From assembly GCA_027487555.1 (NCBI GenBank), contig JAIYDI010000036.1, forward strand, positions 1 to 44,051: 44,051 nt of DNA, read 5' to 3'. The position numbers and the translations under genes are program-made. Source of the DNA: Hyphomicrobiales bacterium. GTDB taxonomy: Bacteria; Pseudomonadota; Alphaproteobacteria; Rhizobiales; Devosiaceae. The notes under the pieces are model-generated. The model did not search any database, was not told where the DNA came from, and saw nothing but the letters and a program-made list of their open reading frames with translations. This document shows positions 33,493 through 42,300 of this stretch, in pieces (the stretch's first letter is position 1; the number at the start of each line of letters is the position of its first letter).

Positions 33493-33930
33493 TCAGGCGG
33501 CCCTTGCCTGGCATTCCCGGCAACGGCCACGCAACTCGATCGTGGTGCGCTCCAGCCTGAAGCCGCTGGTTTCGGCCCATTGCGCCAGCTGCCGGGTGAC
33601 TGCCGGATCGGTGAACTCGTCGACGCGGCCGCAGTCGGAGCAGATGGCGAAAGCGGCACTCGACCTGTCGGCTGCGTGGCATGTGCTATCGGCACAGCAG
33701 ACGAAGGCGTTGAGCGACTCGAGGCGGTGCGCGAGGCCATGCTCGATCAGCTTGTCGAGGGCGCGGTAGACCTGCAGCGGCGCGCGGAGCCCATCATCGC
33801 GCAGCCGATCCAGGATGTCGTAGGCCGAGAGCGGCGCCTCAGCGCCGTTCAGGGTCTTGAGCACCAGATCCTGGTTCCGCGTCAGATCACGCGGGGCCTC
33901 ATGGTGATGATCATGATGCGAGTGGGCCAT
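33493..33930 (-). CDS. zur: Zinc uptake regulator Zur (Fur family)
   Basis: A 145-aa DNA-binding repressor that responds to zinc. It opens with a His-rich stretch (MAHSHHDHHHE), then a winged helix (PLSAYDILDRLRDDGLRAPLQVYRALDKL). The metal sites include FVCCADSTCHAA and two CxxC pairs, ICSDCG and CRECQ, of the structural zinc site. It is the last gene of the leftward zinc operon, 9 bp after znuA, with AGGAG 6-7 nt before ATG. Its target is probably the Zur-box-like site in front of the operon, giving feedback. Confidence 0.92.
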   Translation of the reverse strand: MAHSHHDHHHEAPRDLTRNQDLVLKTLNGAEAPLSAYDILDRLRDDGLRAPLQVYRALDKLIEHGLAHRLESLNAFVCCADSTCHAADRSSAAFAICSDCGRVDEFTDPAVTRQLAQWAETSGFRLERTTIELRGRCRECQARAA

Positions 33931-33939
33931 GGGTTGCTC

Positions 33940-34887
33940 CTACTTGCCCAACATGGCGGGAACCAGCAGGCCGACATTGTGCCTGAACATCGAGAGATAA
34001 TCGGCTGCCGACTCGCCAGGGGCGGATAGGGCATCGGAATAGAGCGCGCCGCCGACCTTGACCCCGGTTTCCCGCGCGATCTGCTCGAGCAGTCGGGGAT
34101 CGCTCATGTTCTCCATGAAGAGCGCGCGCGCATGCTCGGCGCGTACCTGCTGAATGAGCTTGGCCACATCGGCTGCGGACGCTTCGGATTCGGTGCTGAC
34201 GCCTTCCGGCGCAAGGAAGGTGACGCCGTATTCCTCGGCGAAGTAGCCGAAGGCATCATGGCTGGTGATAACCGTGCGATCCTCCAGCGGCACTTTGGCG
34301 ACCTCGGACTTCACCCAGGCATCGAGGCTCGAAATCTCGGCGGAATAGGTATCGGCATTGGCGGTGTATACTGGGCAACCGTCAGGGTCGACCTTGCAGA
34401 GGCCCGCCTTGATGTTGGCGACATAGACAAGCCCGTTGGCCAGGCTCTGCCAGGCATGCGGATCGAGCCCGTCATGATGGTGATGGCCCTCCTCCGCATG
34501 GTCATCGTGGCCGTCATCATGTCCATCGGCGTGCCCGTCGTGATCTTCCGCCACCATCTCGTGGGTCTTGATACCGTCGGTCGCGACAACAATGGGGCCA
34601 GTGAAGCCAGTGGCTTCGACCAGACGATCCTGCCAGCCCTCGAAGCCGAGGCCGTTGACGAAGAACACCTGGCTCGCCTTCAGCGCAACCGCATCGGAGG
34701 GCTTGGGCTCATACACATGGGTATCTGAATTGGGGCCGACGATGGCAGTGACGGCCACACGGTCGCCGCCGACTTCTTTCACCATATCCGCGAGGATCGA
34801 GAAACTGGCGACGGCATTGACGGGCGCGGCAAGGGCCGGGCTCGTTCCGAGCAGCAGGGCGGCGGCAAGCAGGGATTGGAAGCGCAT
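33940..34887 (-). CDS. znuA: Zinc ABC transporter binding protein ZnuA
   Basis: A 315-aa periplasmic protein of the cluster A-I metal-binding family. The signal peptide is residues 1-20 (LLAAALLLGTSPALA). Zinc ligands fit H in DTHVYEP, H in DPHAWQS, H in TSHDAFGYF and an Asp/Glu near the C-terminus. Between them lies a charged His/Asp-rich loop (HDGHADGHDDGHDDHAEEGH), the hallmark of zinc-specific ZnuA rather than manganese homologues. A Cys pair (CKVDPDGC) probably forms a disulfide. Its start is 8 nt after the znuB stop. A longer open frame on this strand is a shadow of znuB. Confidence 0.95.
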   Translation of the reverse strand: MRFQSLLAAALLLGTSPALAAPVNAVASFSILADMVKEVGGDRVAVTAIVGPNSDTHVYEPKPSDAVALKASQVFFVNGLGFEGWQDRLVEATGFTGPIVVATDGIKTHEMVAEDHDGHADGHDDGHDDHAEEGHHHHDGLDPHAWQSLANGLVYVANIKAGLCKVDPDGCPVYTANADTYSAEISSLDAWVKSEVAKVPLEDRTVITSHDAFGYFAEEYGVTFLAPEGVSTESEASAADVAKLIQQVRAEHARALFMENMSDPRLLEQIARETGVKVGGALYSDALSAPGESAADYLSMFRHNVGLLVPAMLGK

Positions 34888-34895
34888 AATCACAC

Positions 34896-35765
34896 TCACG
34901 CGATACGATGCCGTGCGGGCGTGATCCGGGAGCGGACGATGCCACGCGCGCCAAGCATCAGGGAAAAAGCGTAGATGCTGCCGGCCACCAGGATGATGGC
35001 GGGGCCAGACGGCAGCGAGAAATGGTAGGAGAGCACAAGGCCGAGATAGCTCGACACCAGACCGATGGCGATGGCAACTGCAACCAGGGCCTCGAGGCTG
35101 CGCACCCAGAAGCGGGCGGCAGCGGCAGGCAGCATCATCAGCCCTACGGCAAGCAGCGTGCCGAGCGCCTCGAAGCCGCCGACGAGGTTGAGCACCACGA
35201 GCGCGAGGAAAATGAGGTGCACGGGCTGACCAGCGCCCGATACGGAACGCAGAAAACTCGGATCGAGGCACTCGGCGACGAGCGGCCTCCAGATCAGGGC
35301 CATGGCGACAAGGCTGATGCTGGCGACCGACCCGATCATCACCAATGCATCGTTGTTAAGGGCCAGCACGGTGCCGAAGAGCACATGCATGAGGTCGACA
35401 TTGGAGCCGCGCAGGCTGACCAGCATGACGCCGAGCGCCAGCGAGATGAGGTAGAAGGCGGCGAGCGAGGTATCCTCGCGCTGGATGGTGACCCGGGAGA
35501 CGAGGCCCGCGAGCAGCGCCACGATGAGGCCGGCGGCAAAGCCACCGAGGGTCATGGGCAGGATTTCGAGGCCGGCGATGAGGAAACCGGCGCCAGCGCC
35601 GGGCAGGATGGCATGCGCCATGGCATCGCCGGTCAGGCTCATTCGGCGCAGCATGAGGAAGACGCCGACAGGTCCGGCGCTGAGCGCCACGACCATGGCG
35701 CCGGCGAGTGCGCGGGCCATGAAGGCGTAGTCGATGAAGGGCGCGAGGAAGACATCGTAGAGCAT
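34896..35765 (-). CDS. znuB: Zinc ABC transporter permease ZnuB
   Basis: A 289-aa inner-membrane permease (ABC-3 family) with about eight helices. The family stretches MLRRMSLTGDAMAHAILPG and LLAVGLMMLPAAAARFW are present. Its ATG shares a base with the znuC stop (TGATG), so it is translationally coupled. It would form the zinc channel as a homodimer. Confidence 0.94.
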   Translation of the reverse strand: MLYDVFLAPFIDYAFMARALAGAMVVALSAGPVGVFLMLRRMSLTGDAMAHAILPGAGAGFLIAGLEILPMTLGGFAAGLIVALLAGLVSRVTIQREDTSLAAFYLISLALGVMLVSLRGSNVDLMHVLFGTVLALNNDALVMIGSVASISLVAMALIWRPLVAECLDPSFLRSVSGAGQPVHLIFLALVVLNLVGGFEALGTLLAVGLMMLPAAAARFWVRSLEALVAVAIAIGLVSSYLGLVLSYHFSLPSGPAIILVAGSIYAFSLMLGARGIVRSRITPARHRIA

Positions 35766-36553
35766 CAGTGGACGTGCCCGGCATGGCCATGGTTGTGGCC
35801 GTGCCCGGAGGGCTCGTGCCAGGGGGCGCGCTCGTCCCAGGCCTCGGTCATGCGGCGGGCAACGAGCAGGTTCTCGGCCTTGAGCGCGTCGGCCGTGGGG
35901 CCCCAGGCGATGGGTTCGCGCGCCATGAGCAAGGTATCTGGGAAGTGCGCGCGCACCATTTCAGTATCGTGCAACACCGCGATCACCGTACGCTGCTCGC
36001 CATGCCAGCGACGGACGAGTGCGATGAGATCGGCGACGGTGCGCTCGTCGATGGCGGTGAAGGGTTCATCAAGGAGGATGACATCGGCATCCTGCAGCAT
36101 GAGGCGGGCAAACAGAGCGCGCTGCAACTGGCCGCCGGAGAGCGTTTCGAGCGTGCGGTGCTCGAAACCGGCGAGGCCGACGGCCGTCAGCACGTCGCGC
36201 ATTGCCTGGTAATCGGGGCCGGTGATGGCGCGGAACAGGCCACGGCGGGCCCAGTGGCCAAGAGCAACGAGATCGGCGACGGTGGAGGGGAAGGTGCGGT
36301 CGATCTCGGCGCTTTGCGGCAGATAGGCGATCTGTCGCGGCGCGAGGCCGCCACGGTCTATGGAGCCGCCGAGCGGCTTCAGGGCGCCGGTGATGCCCTT
36401 GAGAAGCGTCGACTTGCCCGAGCCATTGGGGCCAACGACCGCGGTCAGCGAACCGGGCAGGAAACGCCCTTCGAGATGGTGCACGGCCGGATGGCCATCA
36501 TAGCCCAGGGTCAGGTCGTTGAGGACCAACGGCACGCGAAGCGGCCGGCTCAT
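35765..36553 (-). CDS. znuC: Zinc ABC transporter ATPase ZnuC
   Basis: A 262-aa ATPase. Walker A is GPNGSGKSTLL near residue 41, the Q-loop is YLPQSAEIDRTFP, the signature is LSGGQLQRALFARL, and Walker B ends ILLDEPFTAID; the H-loop is VLHD. The C-terminus is His-rich (HGHNHGHAGHVH), as in other zinc-transport ATPases, and may bind zinc. Its start overlaps the stop of the 48-aa membrane-protein ORF as ATGA. Confidence 0.95.
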   Translation of the reverse strand: MSRPLRVPLVLNDLTLGYDGHPAVHHLEGRFLPGSLTAVVGPNGSGKSTLLKGITGALKPLGGSIDRGGLAPRQIAYLPQSAEIDRTFPSTVADLVALGHWARRGLFRAITGPDYQAMRDVLTAVGLAGFEHRTLETLSGGQLQRALFARLMLQDADVILLDEPFTAIDERTVADLIALVRRWHGEQRTVIAVLHDTEMVRAHFPDTLLMAREPIAWGPTADALKAENLLVARRMTEAWDERAPWHEPSGHGHNHGHAGHVH

Positions 36554-36696
36554 TTCAGCACCAGCGGCAGAATGGTAGCCCAGACGAGCACGACCAGCGA
36601 CAGTGCAACGGCGAGGCGCAGGCCAACACCGCTCTGCGCGAAGGAAACGGCGCGGGGGGCATCATCAGGTTGGCGCAGGGGTGGATCGTGCGGCAT
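36550..36696 (-). CDS. Small membrane protein leading the zinc operon (48 aa)
   Basis: Reads MPHDPPLRQPDDAPRAV, then SFAQSGVGLRLAVALSLVV and LVWATILPLVLK. It has a Pro/Asp-rich cytoplasmic start and one membrane helix at about 25-46. It is the first gene after the Zur-box-like site, with GGAG about 6 nt before ATG, and overlaps znuC by 4 nt, so it should be translated with it. I do not recognise it. It could be a transporter accessory or leader peptide. Too short for normal gene calling. Confidence 0.65.
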   Translation of the reverse strand: MPHDPPLRQPDDAPRAVSFAQSGVGLRLAVALSLVVLVWATILPLVLK

Positions 36697-36713
36697 GAGG
36701 GGCTCCGAATGAC

Positions 36714-36731
36714 GAAACGTAATAACGTAAC
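36714..36731. promoter_or_regulatory. Candidate Zur box of the zinc operon
   Basis: GAAACGTAATAACGTAAC is an AT-rich imperfect palindrome (12 of 18 positions match its own reverse complement) in an otherwise GC-rich region. It lies 18 bp before the first zinc-operon ORF. Known alphaproteobacterial Zur sites are AT-rich palindromes of the type GTTATAnnATAAC; the match here is partial, and location carries much of the argument. Confidence 0.55.
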
Positions 36732-36779
36732 ATCACTCTCTGTGCAAGCCTCCGGCAGGGTGGTCCTTCAGACAGCATT

Positions 36780-37136
36780 TCAGCGCAGGGGACCGCGGAA
36801 GATGAAGAAGGCGCCGACGAGGATGAGGCCGAAGCCAACCGCGTGGTTGAGGGTCAGCTTTTCGCCAAGCACGACAACCGAGAAGCCGGCGAAGACCGCG
36901 AGGCTGATGACCTCCTGGATGGTTTTCAGTTCGGCGGCGGTATAGGCGCCGTACCCGATGCGGTTGGCCGGCACCGCGAGCCAGTATTCGACAAGCGCGA
37001 TGAGCCAACTGGCCATGACCGCAACCCACAGGGGGGCCGAGGGGAATCTCAGGTGACCATACCAGGCGATTGTCATGAAGACGTTGGAGCCGACCAGCAT
37101 CAGGATCGGCAGGACGACTTGCGGCGACAGGGTCAT
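36780..37136 (-). CDS. DUF486 (DMT-like) small membrane protein
   Basis: A 118-aa inner-membrane protein with four predicted helices. The stretches GSNVFMTIAWYGHL, ALVEYWLAVPANRIGYG and LNHAVGFGLILVGAFFIF are typical of DUF486, a small relative of drug/metabolite transporters. I preferred ATG at 37136 (MTLSPQV) to a longer frame. Substrate unknown. It lies in front of the zinc operon in the same direction, but the Zur-box-like site separates them. Confidence 0.88.
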   Translation of the reverse strand: MTLSPQVVLPILMLVGSNVFMTIAWYGHLRFPSAPLWVAVMASWLIALVEYWLAVPANRIGYGAYTAAELKTIQEVISLAVFAGFSVVVLGEKLTLNHAVGFGLILVGAFFIFRGPLR

Positions 37137-37253
37137 TTTGACACTCGAATCAGTAAGAGTGGCGACGGGTGTAAGCCGGACGCCAGAAGGACTGCCGCAC
37201 AAAAGCGGTTTCGGCTAGATTTCACATCCAATGTGATCGAAGGGAGACGAATC

Positions 37254-37862
37254 ATGCTGCGTCCGGTTCTCGCCATAGGGATGCTCGCGCTGCTGACGGG
37301 TGGCGCGATGGCTGCCGAGATCGCCTGCGACGGTGCCTTTGCCGCCGACAGTTCGGCACAGCGGCTGATCGAGACCTATGGCAAGGACAATGTGGTAACC
37401 GGCGACGTGCCGGGCCCCGAGGGGACGACGGTGCTGGCAACCACGGTATTCCCCAACGACCCGACAAAGCAGATGGAGTTCGGCTGGTGGGACGAAGACA
37501 GGCTTGAGCGGCTGGCGTATTTCACGCTGCCGGCGGAGGGCACGGCGCCAGGCGGGGTGAAGACCGGCATGAGCGTGACGGACGTCGAGGCGCTGAATGG
37601 CGCGCCGTTCAAGCTGGGCGGCTTCTGGTGGGACTATGGCGGCTATGGCAATTTCGAGGGTGGCAAGCTGGCGGAGGCGCCGGGCGGCTGCGTGGTATCG
37701 GTGCGTTTCCTGCCGCAGGCCGACATTCCCGCCGATCTCGATGTGTCGACCATCTCGGGTGAGGTCGAGATCGAGTCCGGCGACCCGCTGCTCTCGCGGC
37801 TCGATACCCGCGTCACCGACATCAATATCGGCTACCCGGATTTCTCGCAGTCGGAAGACTGA
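37254..37862 (+). CDS. Secreted/periplasmic hypothetical protein
   Basis: A 202-aa protein with a signal peptide (MLRPVLAIGMLALLTGGAMA) and a mature part starting EIACDGAFAADSSAQRL. It contains SVTDVEALNGAPFKLGGFWWD, like small periplasmic proteins that monitor envelope or bind ligands, but I cannot name a family. One Cys near the start (IACDG) and one later (GGCVVS) could form a disulfide. GGGAG lies 9 nt before ATG. It is divergent from the DUF486 gene, with an unannotated 117-bp gap between. Confidence 0.75.
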   Translation: MLRPVLAIGMLALLTGGAMAAEIACDGAFAADSSAQRLIETYGKDNVVTGDVPGPEGTTVLATTVFPNDPTKQMEFGWWDEDRLERLAYFTLPAEGTAPGGVKTGMSVTDVEALNGAPFKLGGFWWDYGGYGNFEGGKLAEAPGGCVVSVRFLPQADIPADLDVSTISGEVEIESGDPLLSRLDTRVTDINIGYPDFSQSED

Positions 37863-37915
37863 TTGACCCCAAGGGGCGCGGGCAGTATCGCTTGGCGCTG
37901 TGACGGTTCCCCGCG

Positions 37916-38098
37916 CCCGTCCGGGCAAGGGGATCAAAAGGGAACACGGTGCGGCGTACCCATCAGGGACCTAGGCCGTGGCTGCCCCCGCAACTGTGAG
38001 CGGCGAGCATTCCACCACATGCCACTGGCCCAACGGGCCGGGAAGGCGGTGGCGTGCGGGGACCCGCGAGCCAGGAGACCTGCCGGCACAAGGACGGG
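37916..38098 (+). ncRNA. Cobalamin riboswitch
   Basis: An adenosyl/hydroxo-cobalamin-sensing aptamer in the leader of cobW-cobN-cobO. Conserved parts in order are AAAAGGGAACACGGTGCGG from 37936, GCTGCCCCCGCAACTGTGAG from 37981, GCCACTGG at 38021, GGGAAGGCG at 38040, and the B12 box GAGCCAGGAGACCTGCC at 38068-38084. CCCGTCC (37916-37922) and GGACGGG (38092-38098) close the structure as the basal stem. Bound cobalamin should turn the operon off. Confidence 0.95.
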
Positions 38099-38157
38099 AT
38101 GGCGACATCCCGCAAGGCTCACGGCACGCACGGCGGGTGCGGACAGCGGAGGCAGGA

Positions 38158-38198
38158 CCAATGCCCGGGGTGGCGTGCCGCCCGCCATGGGCCATTGG
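38158..38198 (+). promoter_or_regulatory. Expression-platform hairpin of the riboswitch leader
   Basis: CCAATG-CCC pairs with GGG-C-CATTGG (one bulge), enclosing further GC-rich pairing (GGCG/CGCC). It sits between the aptamer and cobW, 80 nt before the start. No T run follows, so control at translation or Rho level is more likely than intrinsic termination. The 180-nt leader between aptamer and cobW contains no convincing ORF. Confidence 0.5.
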
Positions 38199-38278
38199 CA
38201 TGCCCTCGCCATCCTCTCCAAATCCGGCGCGTTCCGGGCCATGGCAAGCTGGCCCGCCGCGGCCGAGGAGAGATGACG

Positions 38279-39331
38279 ATGAGCAAGATTCCCGTGACCG
38301 TGATCACCGGGTTCCTGGGTGCGGGCAAGACGACATTGGTGCGGCATCTGCTGGCCCACGCCAAGGGCAAGCGCATCGCGCTCATCATCAACGAGTTCGG
38401 GGAGCTTGGTGTCGACAAGGAGATTCTTGCCGGCTGCGGCGACGAAACCTGCCGCGAAGAGGACATGATCGAACTCGCCAATGGCTGCATCTGCTGCACG
38501 GTTGCAGACGAGTTCATTCCCACCATGACGAAGCTGCTGGCGCGGCCGGACCGGCCCGACCATATCGTCATCGAGACGTCCGGGCTCGCCCTGCCGCAGC
38601 CGCTGATCCGCGCCTTCAACTGGCCGGAGATCAAGTCGGAAGTGACGATCGACGGCGTCGTGACGGTGGCGGATGCGGCGGCGCTTGCCGAAGGCCGCTT
38701 CGCCAATGACGAAGCAGCGGTGGACGCGCTGCGTTCGGCCGACACAATGCTCGACCACGAAACGCCACTGGGGGAATTGTTCGAGGATCAACTCGTGGCG
38801 GCGGACCTTGTGGTACTGAACAAATCCGACCTCGTGAGCGATGCAGCGCTTGAGACCATTGAGAGCCACCTCAGGGCCGAGATGCGGCCGGGCACAGGGT
38901 TGGTACGGGCACGGAACGGGCATGTCGATGTCAGCGCGCTGATCGGGCTCGGGCTCGAGACCGAGGCGCATCTCGACGGACGCGATAGCCATCATGAACT
39001 GGAACATGGCGGGGAGGCCCACGAACACGACGATTTCGACTCTTTTTCGGTGGTGATCGCGGCGGGGCCGGGCAAGGAGACACTGCTCGCCGCCATCGAA
39101 CAGACTATTCGCGCGCATGACGTGCTGCGGCTGAAGGGCTTCGCTGCCCTGCCCGGCGCCAATGCGCGGCTCGCGATCCAGGCAGTGGGGCCGAGGGTCA
39201 ATGCCTATTTCGACCGGCCATGGCGGGAGGGCGAAGTACGGCAGACGGCGCTGGTGGTGATCGGGGAGAGCCCCCTCGACCGTACGGCGATCACGCAATC
39301 GCTCGAGGGCGCGCTGGTCGCGGCAGCCTGA
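38279..39331 (+). CDS. cobW: CobW-type GTPase, cobalt chaperone
   Basis: A 350-aa G3E-family GTPase thought to deliver Co(II) to cobaltochelatase. Walker A is GFLGAGKTTL at 9-18, the metal-binding motif is NGCICC (CxCC), the base-recognition motif is NKSD, and a His/Asp-rich segment (SHHELEHGGEAHEHDD, about residues 235-250) precedes the C-terminal CobW_C domain. GGAG is 8 nt before ATG at 38279; ATG at 38273 is also in frame. It is controlled by the riboswitch, which argues for cobalt rather than a zinc-related role, despite the neighbouring znu operon. The stop overlaps cobN (TGATG). Confidence 0.94.
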   Translation: MSKIPVTVITGFLGAGKTTLVRHLLAHAKGKRIALIINEFGELGVDKEILAGCGDETCREEDMIELANGCICCTVADEFIPTMTKLLARPDRPDHIVIETSGLALPQPLIRAFNWPEIKSEVTIDGVVTVADAAALAEGRFANDEAAVDALRSADTMLDHETPLGELFEDQLVAADLVVLNKSDLVSDAALETIESHLRAEMRPGTGLVRARNGHVDVSALIGLGLETEAHLDGRDSHHELEHGGEAHEHDDFDSFSVVIAAGPGKETLLAAIEQTIRAHDVLRLKGFAALPGANARLAIQAVGPRVNAYFDRPWREGEVRQTALVVIGESPLDRTAITQSLEGALVAAA

Positions 39332-42300
39332 TGCATCTTCTGGCGGCGCAGGCGGGCGCGCTACAGCAGGAGGGCGAAGCGATCGACCTGGGCCAGACCC
39401 CGGGCGAGATGGTGTTCGTGTCGGCAGCGGACAGCGAATTGACGCTGCTCGCCGGTGCGGCGGACCGGGCCGGGACCACCGGGCTCAGACTCGCGAACCT
39501 GCTCAGGCTTTCGCACAACCTCTCGGTCGATCTCTGGCTTGACCAGACCGTGCGGCACGCACGGCTGGTGGTTGTGCGACTTCTGGGCGGGGCTGCCTAC
39601 TGGCGCTATGGCGTGGATGAGCTTTCGGCGCTGGCCATGGCGGGGCAAACAAGGCTGGCGCTCCTGCCAGGGGACGGAACCCAAGACGCGGCGCTGTTGG
39701 CGCGCTCCAGTGTGTCGGCCGAGGACTGGACGGCGCTGCACCGGATGTTCAGCGCGGGTGGGCCGGACAATGCCGACCTGGCGCTCGACGCCATGGGGAG
39801 GTTGGCGCGCGGCGCAGTGATCGGGGACAGGACGCCGAGGCCGTTTCCGCGGCAGGGGCTGTGGCACCCGGCGCATGGGCTGGTGGACGATTGGCCTGAA
39901 ACGGCGGGGCCGACTGTGCCCATCCTGTTCTATCGGGCGCTGCTCGAAGGGGCGGGCACGGCAAGCCTCACCGCGCTTTGCGATGCGCTGGCCCACGAAG
40001 GACTGACGCCGCTGCCGGTGATGGTATCGTCGCTGAAGGAGAAGGCGGCGATCGGCTTCGTGCAGCGGCTGTTCGCGCATCACAGGCCGGCGGCAATCCT
40101 CAACCTCACCGGCTTCGCGCTCGGCATCGACGGATTGGCCGAAGCGGATAACCCGTTTGCCGGCACGGATGCGCCGGTGATCCAGCTGATCCAGGGCGGA
40201 CGGCCGGAAGTGCAATGGGAGACGGACAACCAGGGGCTTTCTGCCAAGGACCTCGCCATGCAGGTGGTGATGCCGGAGCTCGACGGACGGCATGGGATGC
40301 TGATTGTCGGGCACAAGGCCGAGGCCGTGTGGCACCCGCGCACCGAGTGCCCGCTCTCGGCCTATGCGACGGATATGGACGGTATCGCGCGCGCCGCGCG
40401 GCTTGCGGCAAACTGGGCGCGGCTGCGCGAGAAGCGGCGGGATGAGCGGCGCGTCGGCATCGTGCTCGCCAATTACCCGATCCGCGACGGGCGCCTGGCG
40501 AACGGCGTTGGCTATGACGCACCGCAATCGACTGTGGAGATACTGAAGACGCTCGCGGGCGCGGGATATGAGCTGAGGGGCGGCGCGTCGGATGCATCGC
40601 CCTCGTCCAACACCGCAGCCTCGTCGATCGTCGTTCGACAGGCGCACGATGAGGAGCTCAGGATGAGGTTCCTCAGTTCGCTGCCTTATGGCGAAATGGC
40701 TCCTCTCTCTCCCCCGCCTGAGCCCGTCGAAGGCGGCGCGCTCCAAAACCAACTGATCGAGCTGCTGCAACAGGGCCCGACCAATGCGGCGCCGAAGCGC
40801 GGCGACGGGATCGGCTGGTCCTTGGGCGCGTATCGCAACACCTTCGCCGGCCTGCCGGAAAAGCTGCGAGGTGAGGTCGAGGCGCGATGGGGCACACCGG
40901 AGACCGATCCGTTCTGCCGGGGCGAAGCGTTCCACCTGCCGGCGGTCGCGTTCGGCAATATCGTCGTGCTGCTGCAGCCGGGGCGTGGCTATGATCTCGA
41001 CGAGAGTGCCAGCTACCATGACCCGGACCTCGTGCCGCCGCATGGCTATCTCGCCGCCTATCTGTGGCTCAAACACGGGTTCGGCGCGGACGCTCTGATC
41101 CATAATGGCAAGCACGGCAATCTGGAATGGCTGCCGGGCAAGGCGACGGCGCTCGATGGCGCGAGCTATCCTGCGGCGCTCTGGGGCGAAATCCCGCAAC
41201 TGTATCCGTTCATCGTCAACGACCCCGGCGAGGGGACACAGGCAAAGCGGCGGACGGGGGCGGTGATCATCGACCATCTGGTGCCGCCGCTGACGCGAGC
41301 GGAAACCTATGGACCACTGAAGGACCTCGAAGCGCTGCTCGACGAGTACTATGCCGCCTCGGGCATGGATCGGCGGCGGCTCTCAGGCTTGAAGCAGCGC
41401 ATTCTCGATTTCGCCCGCGACCACCGGCTTGACCGCGATATCGGGCTCGGGGCTGACGCGGAGGATAATCTCAGGCGCATCGACACCTTCCTCTGCGACT
41501 TGAAGGAGGCGCAGATCCGCGATGGTCTGCATGTCTTCGGGCAATCGCCCACGGGCCGGCTTGAACGCGACCTGATCGTGGCCTTGGCGCGGGTGCCGCG
41601 TGGCGATGGCCCGGGTGAAGGCTCGCTGATCCGCGCGCTGGCGGATGATTTGAAGCTCGGTTTTGACCCGCTGACGGCGGAGCTGGGCGCGACATGGGAA
41701 GGTCCGCCGCTGCCGCATGCGGACACCGCCTCGCGAACGATTGGTGATGTCGTCGAGGCGCTGGAGGATCTGGCGGCGGGGATGGTGGATGGCACAGCTC
41801 GAGCGCCGGGGCCGCTGAGTGCCGAGGTGATGGAAACGGTAGAAGGCGTGATCCGGCCGCGGCTCCGGGCGTCGGGGCCGAACGAGATCCAGGCGCTGCT
41901 CGACGGGTTGGACGGCAGATTCATTCTGCCCGGCCCATCGGGCGCCCCGTCGCGCGGGCGGCTCGATGTGCTGCCGACGGGGCGGAATTTCTACTCGGTG
42001 GACAATCGCGCCGTGCCGACACCCATGGCGTGGGAGCTCGGCTGGAAATCGGCTGAAAACCTCCTGAAGCGCCATTTCCAGGAACATGGCGTGCCGCTTG
42101 CGAGCCTCGCGCTTTCGGTCTGGGGCACATCGAATATGCGGACGGGTGGCGAAGACATTGCGCAGGCCCTGGCCTTCATCGGCGCGAAGCCGCAATGGGA
42201 CCCGGGCTCGCTACGGGTTTCGGGCTACGAGATCATCCCGCTGGCGAAACTCGGGCGGCCGCGCGTCGACGTGACTCTCAGGATTTCCGGGTTCTTCCGC

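Noticed and set aside
38054..38278. Extra coding sequence between the riboswitch and cobW
   Set aside because: Open frames exist, but they run through the B12 box and hairpin and give low-complexity Pro/Arg protein; no CbtA/CbtB-like sequence is seen.
39361..41277. 638-codon open frame on the minus strand
   Set aside because: Antisense to cobN, no domain, Arg-rich.
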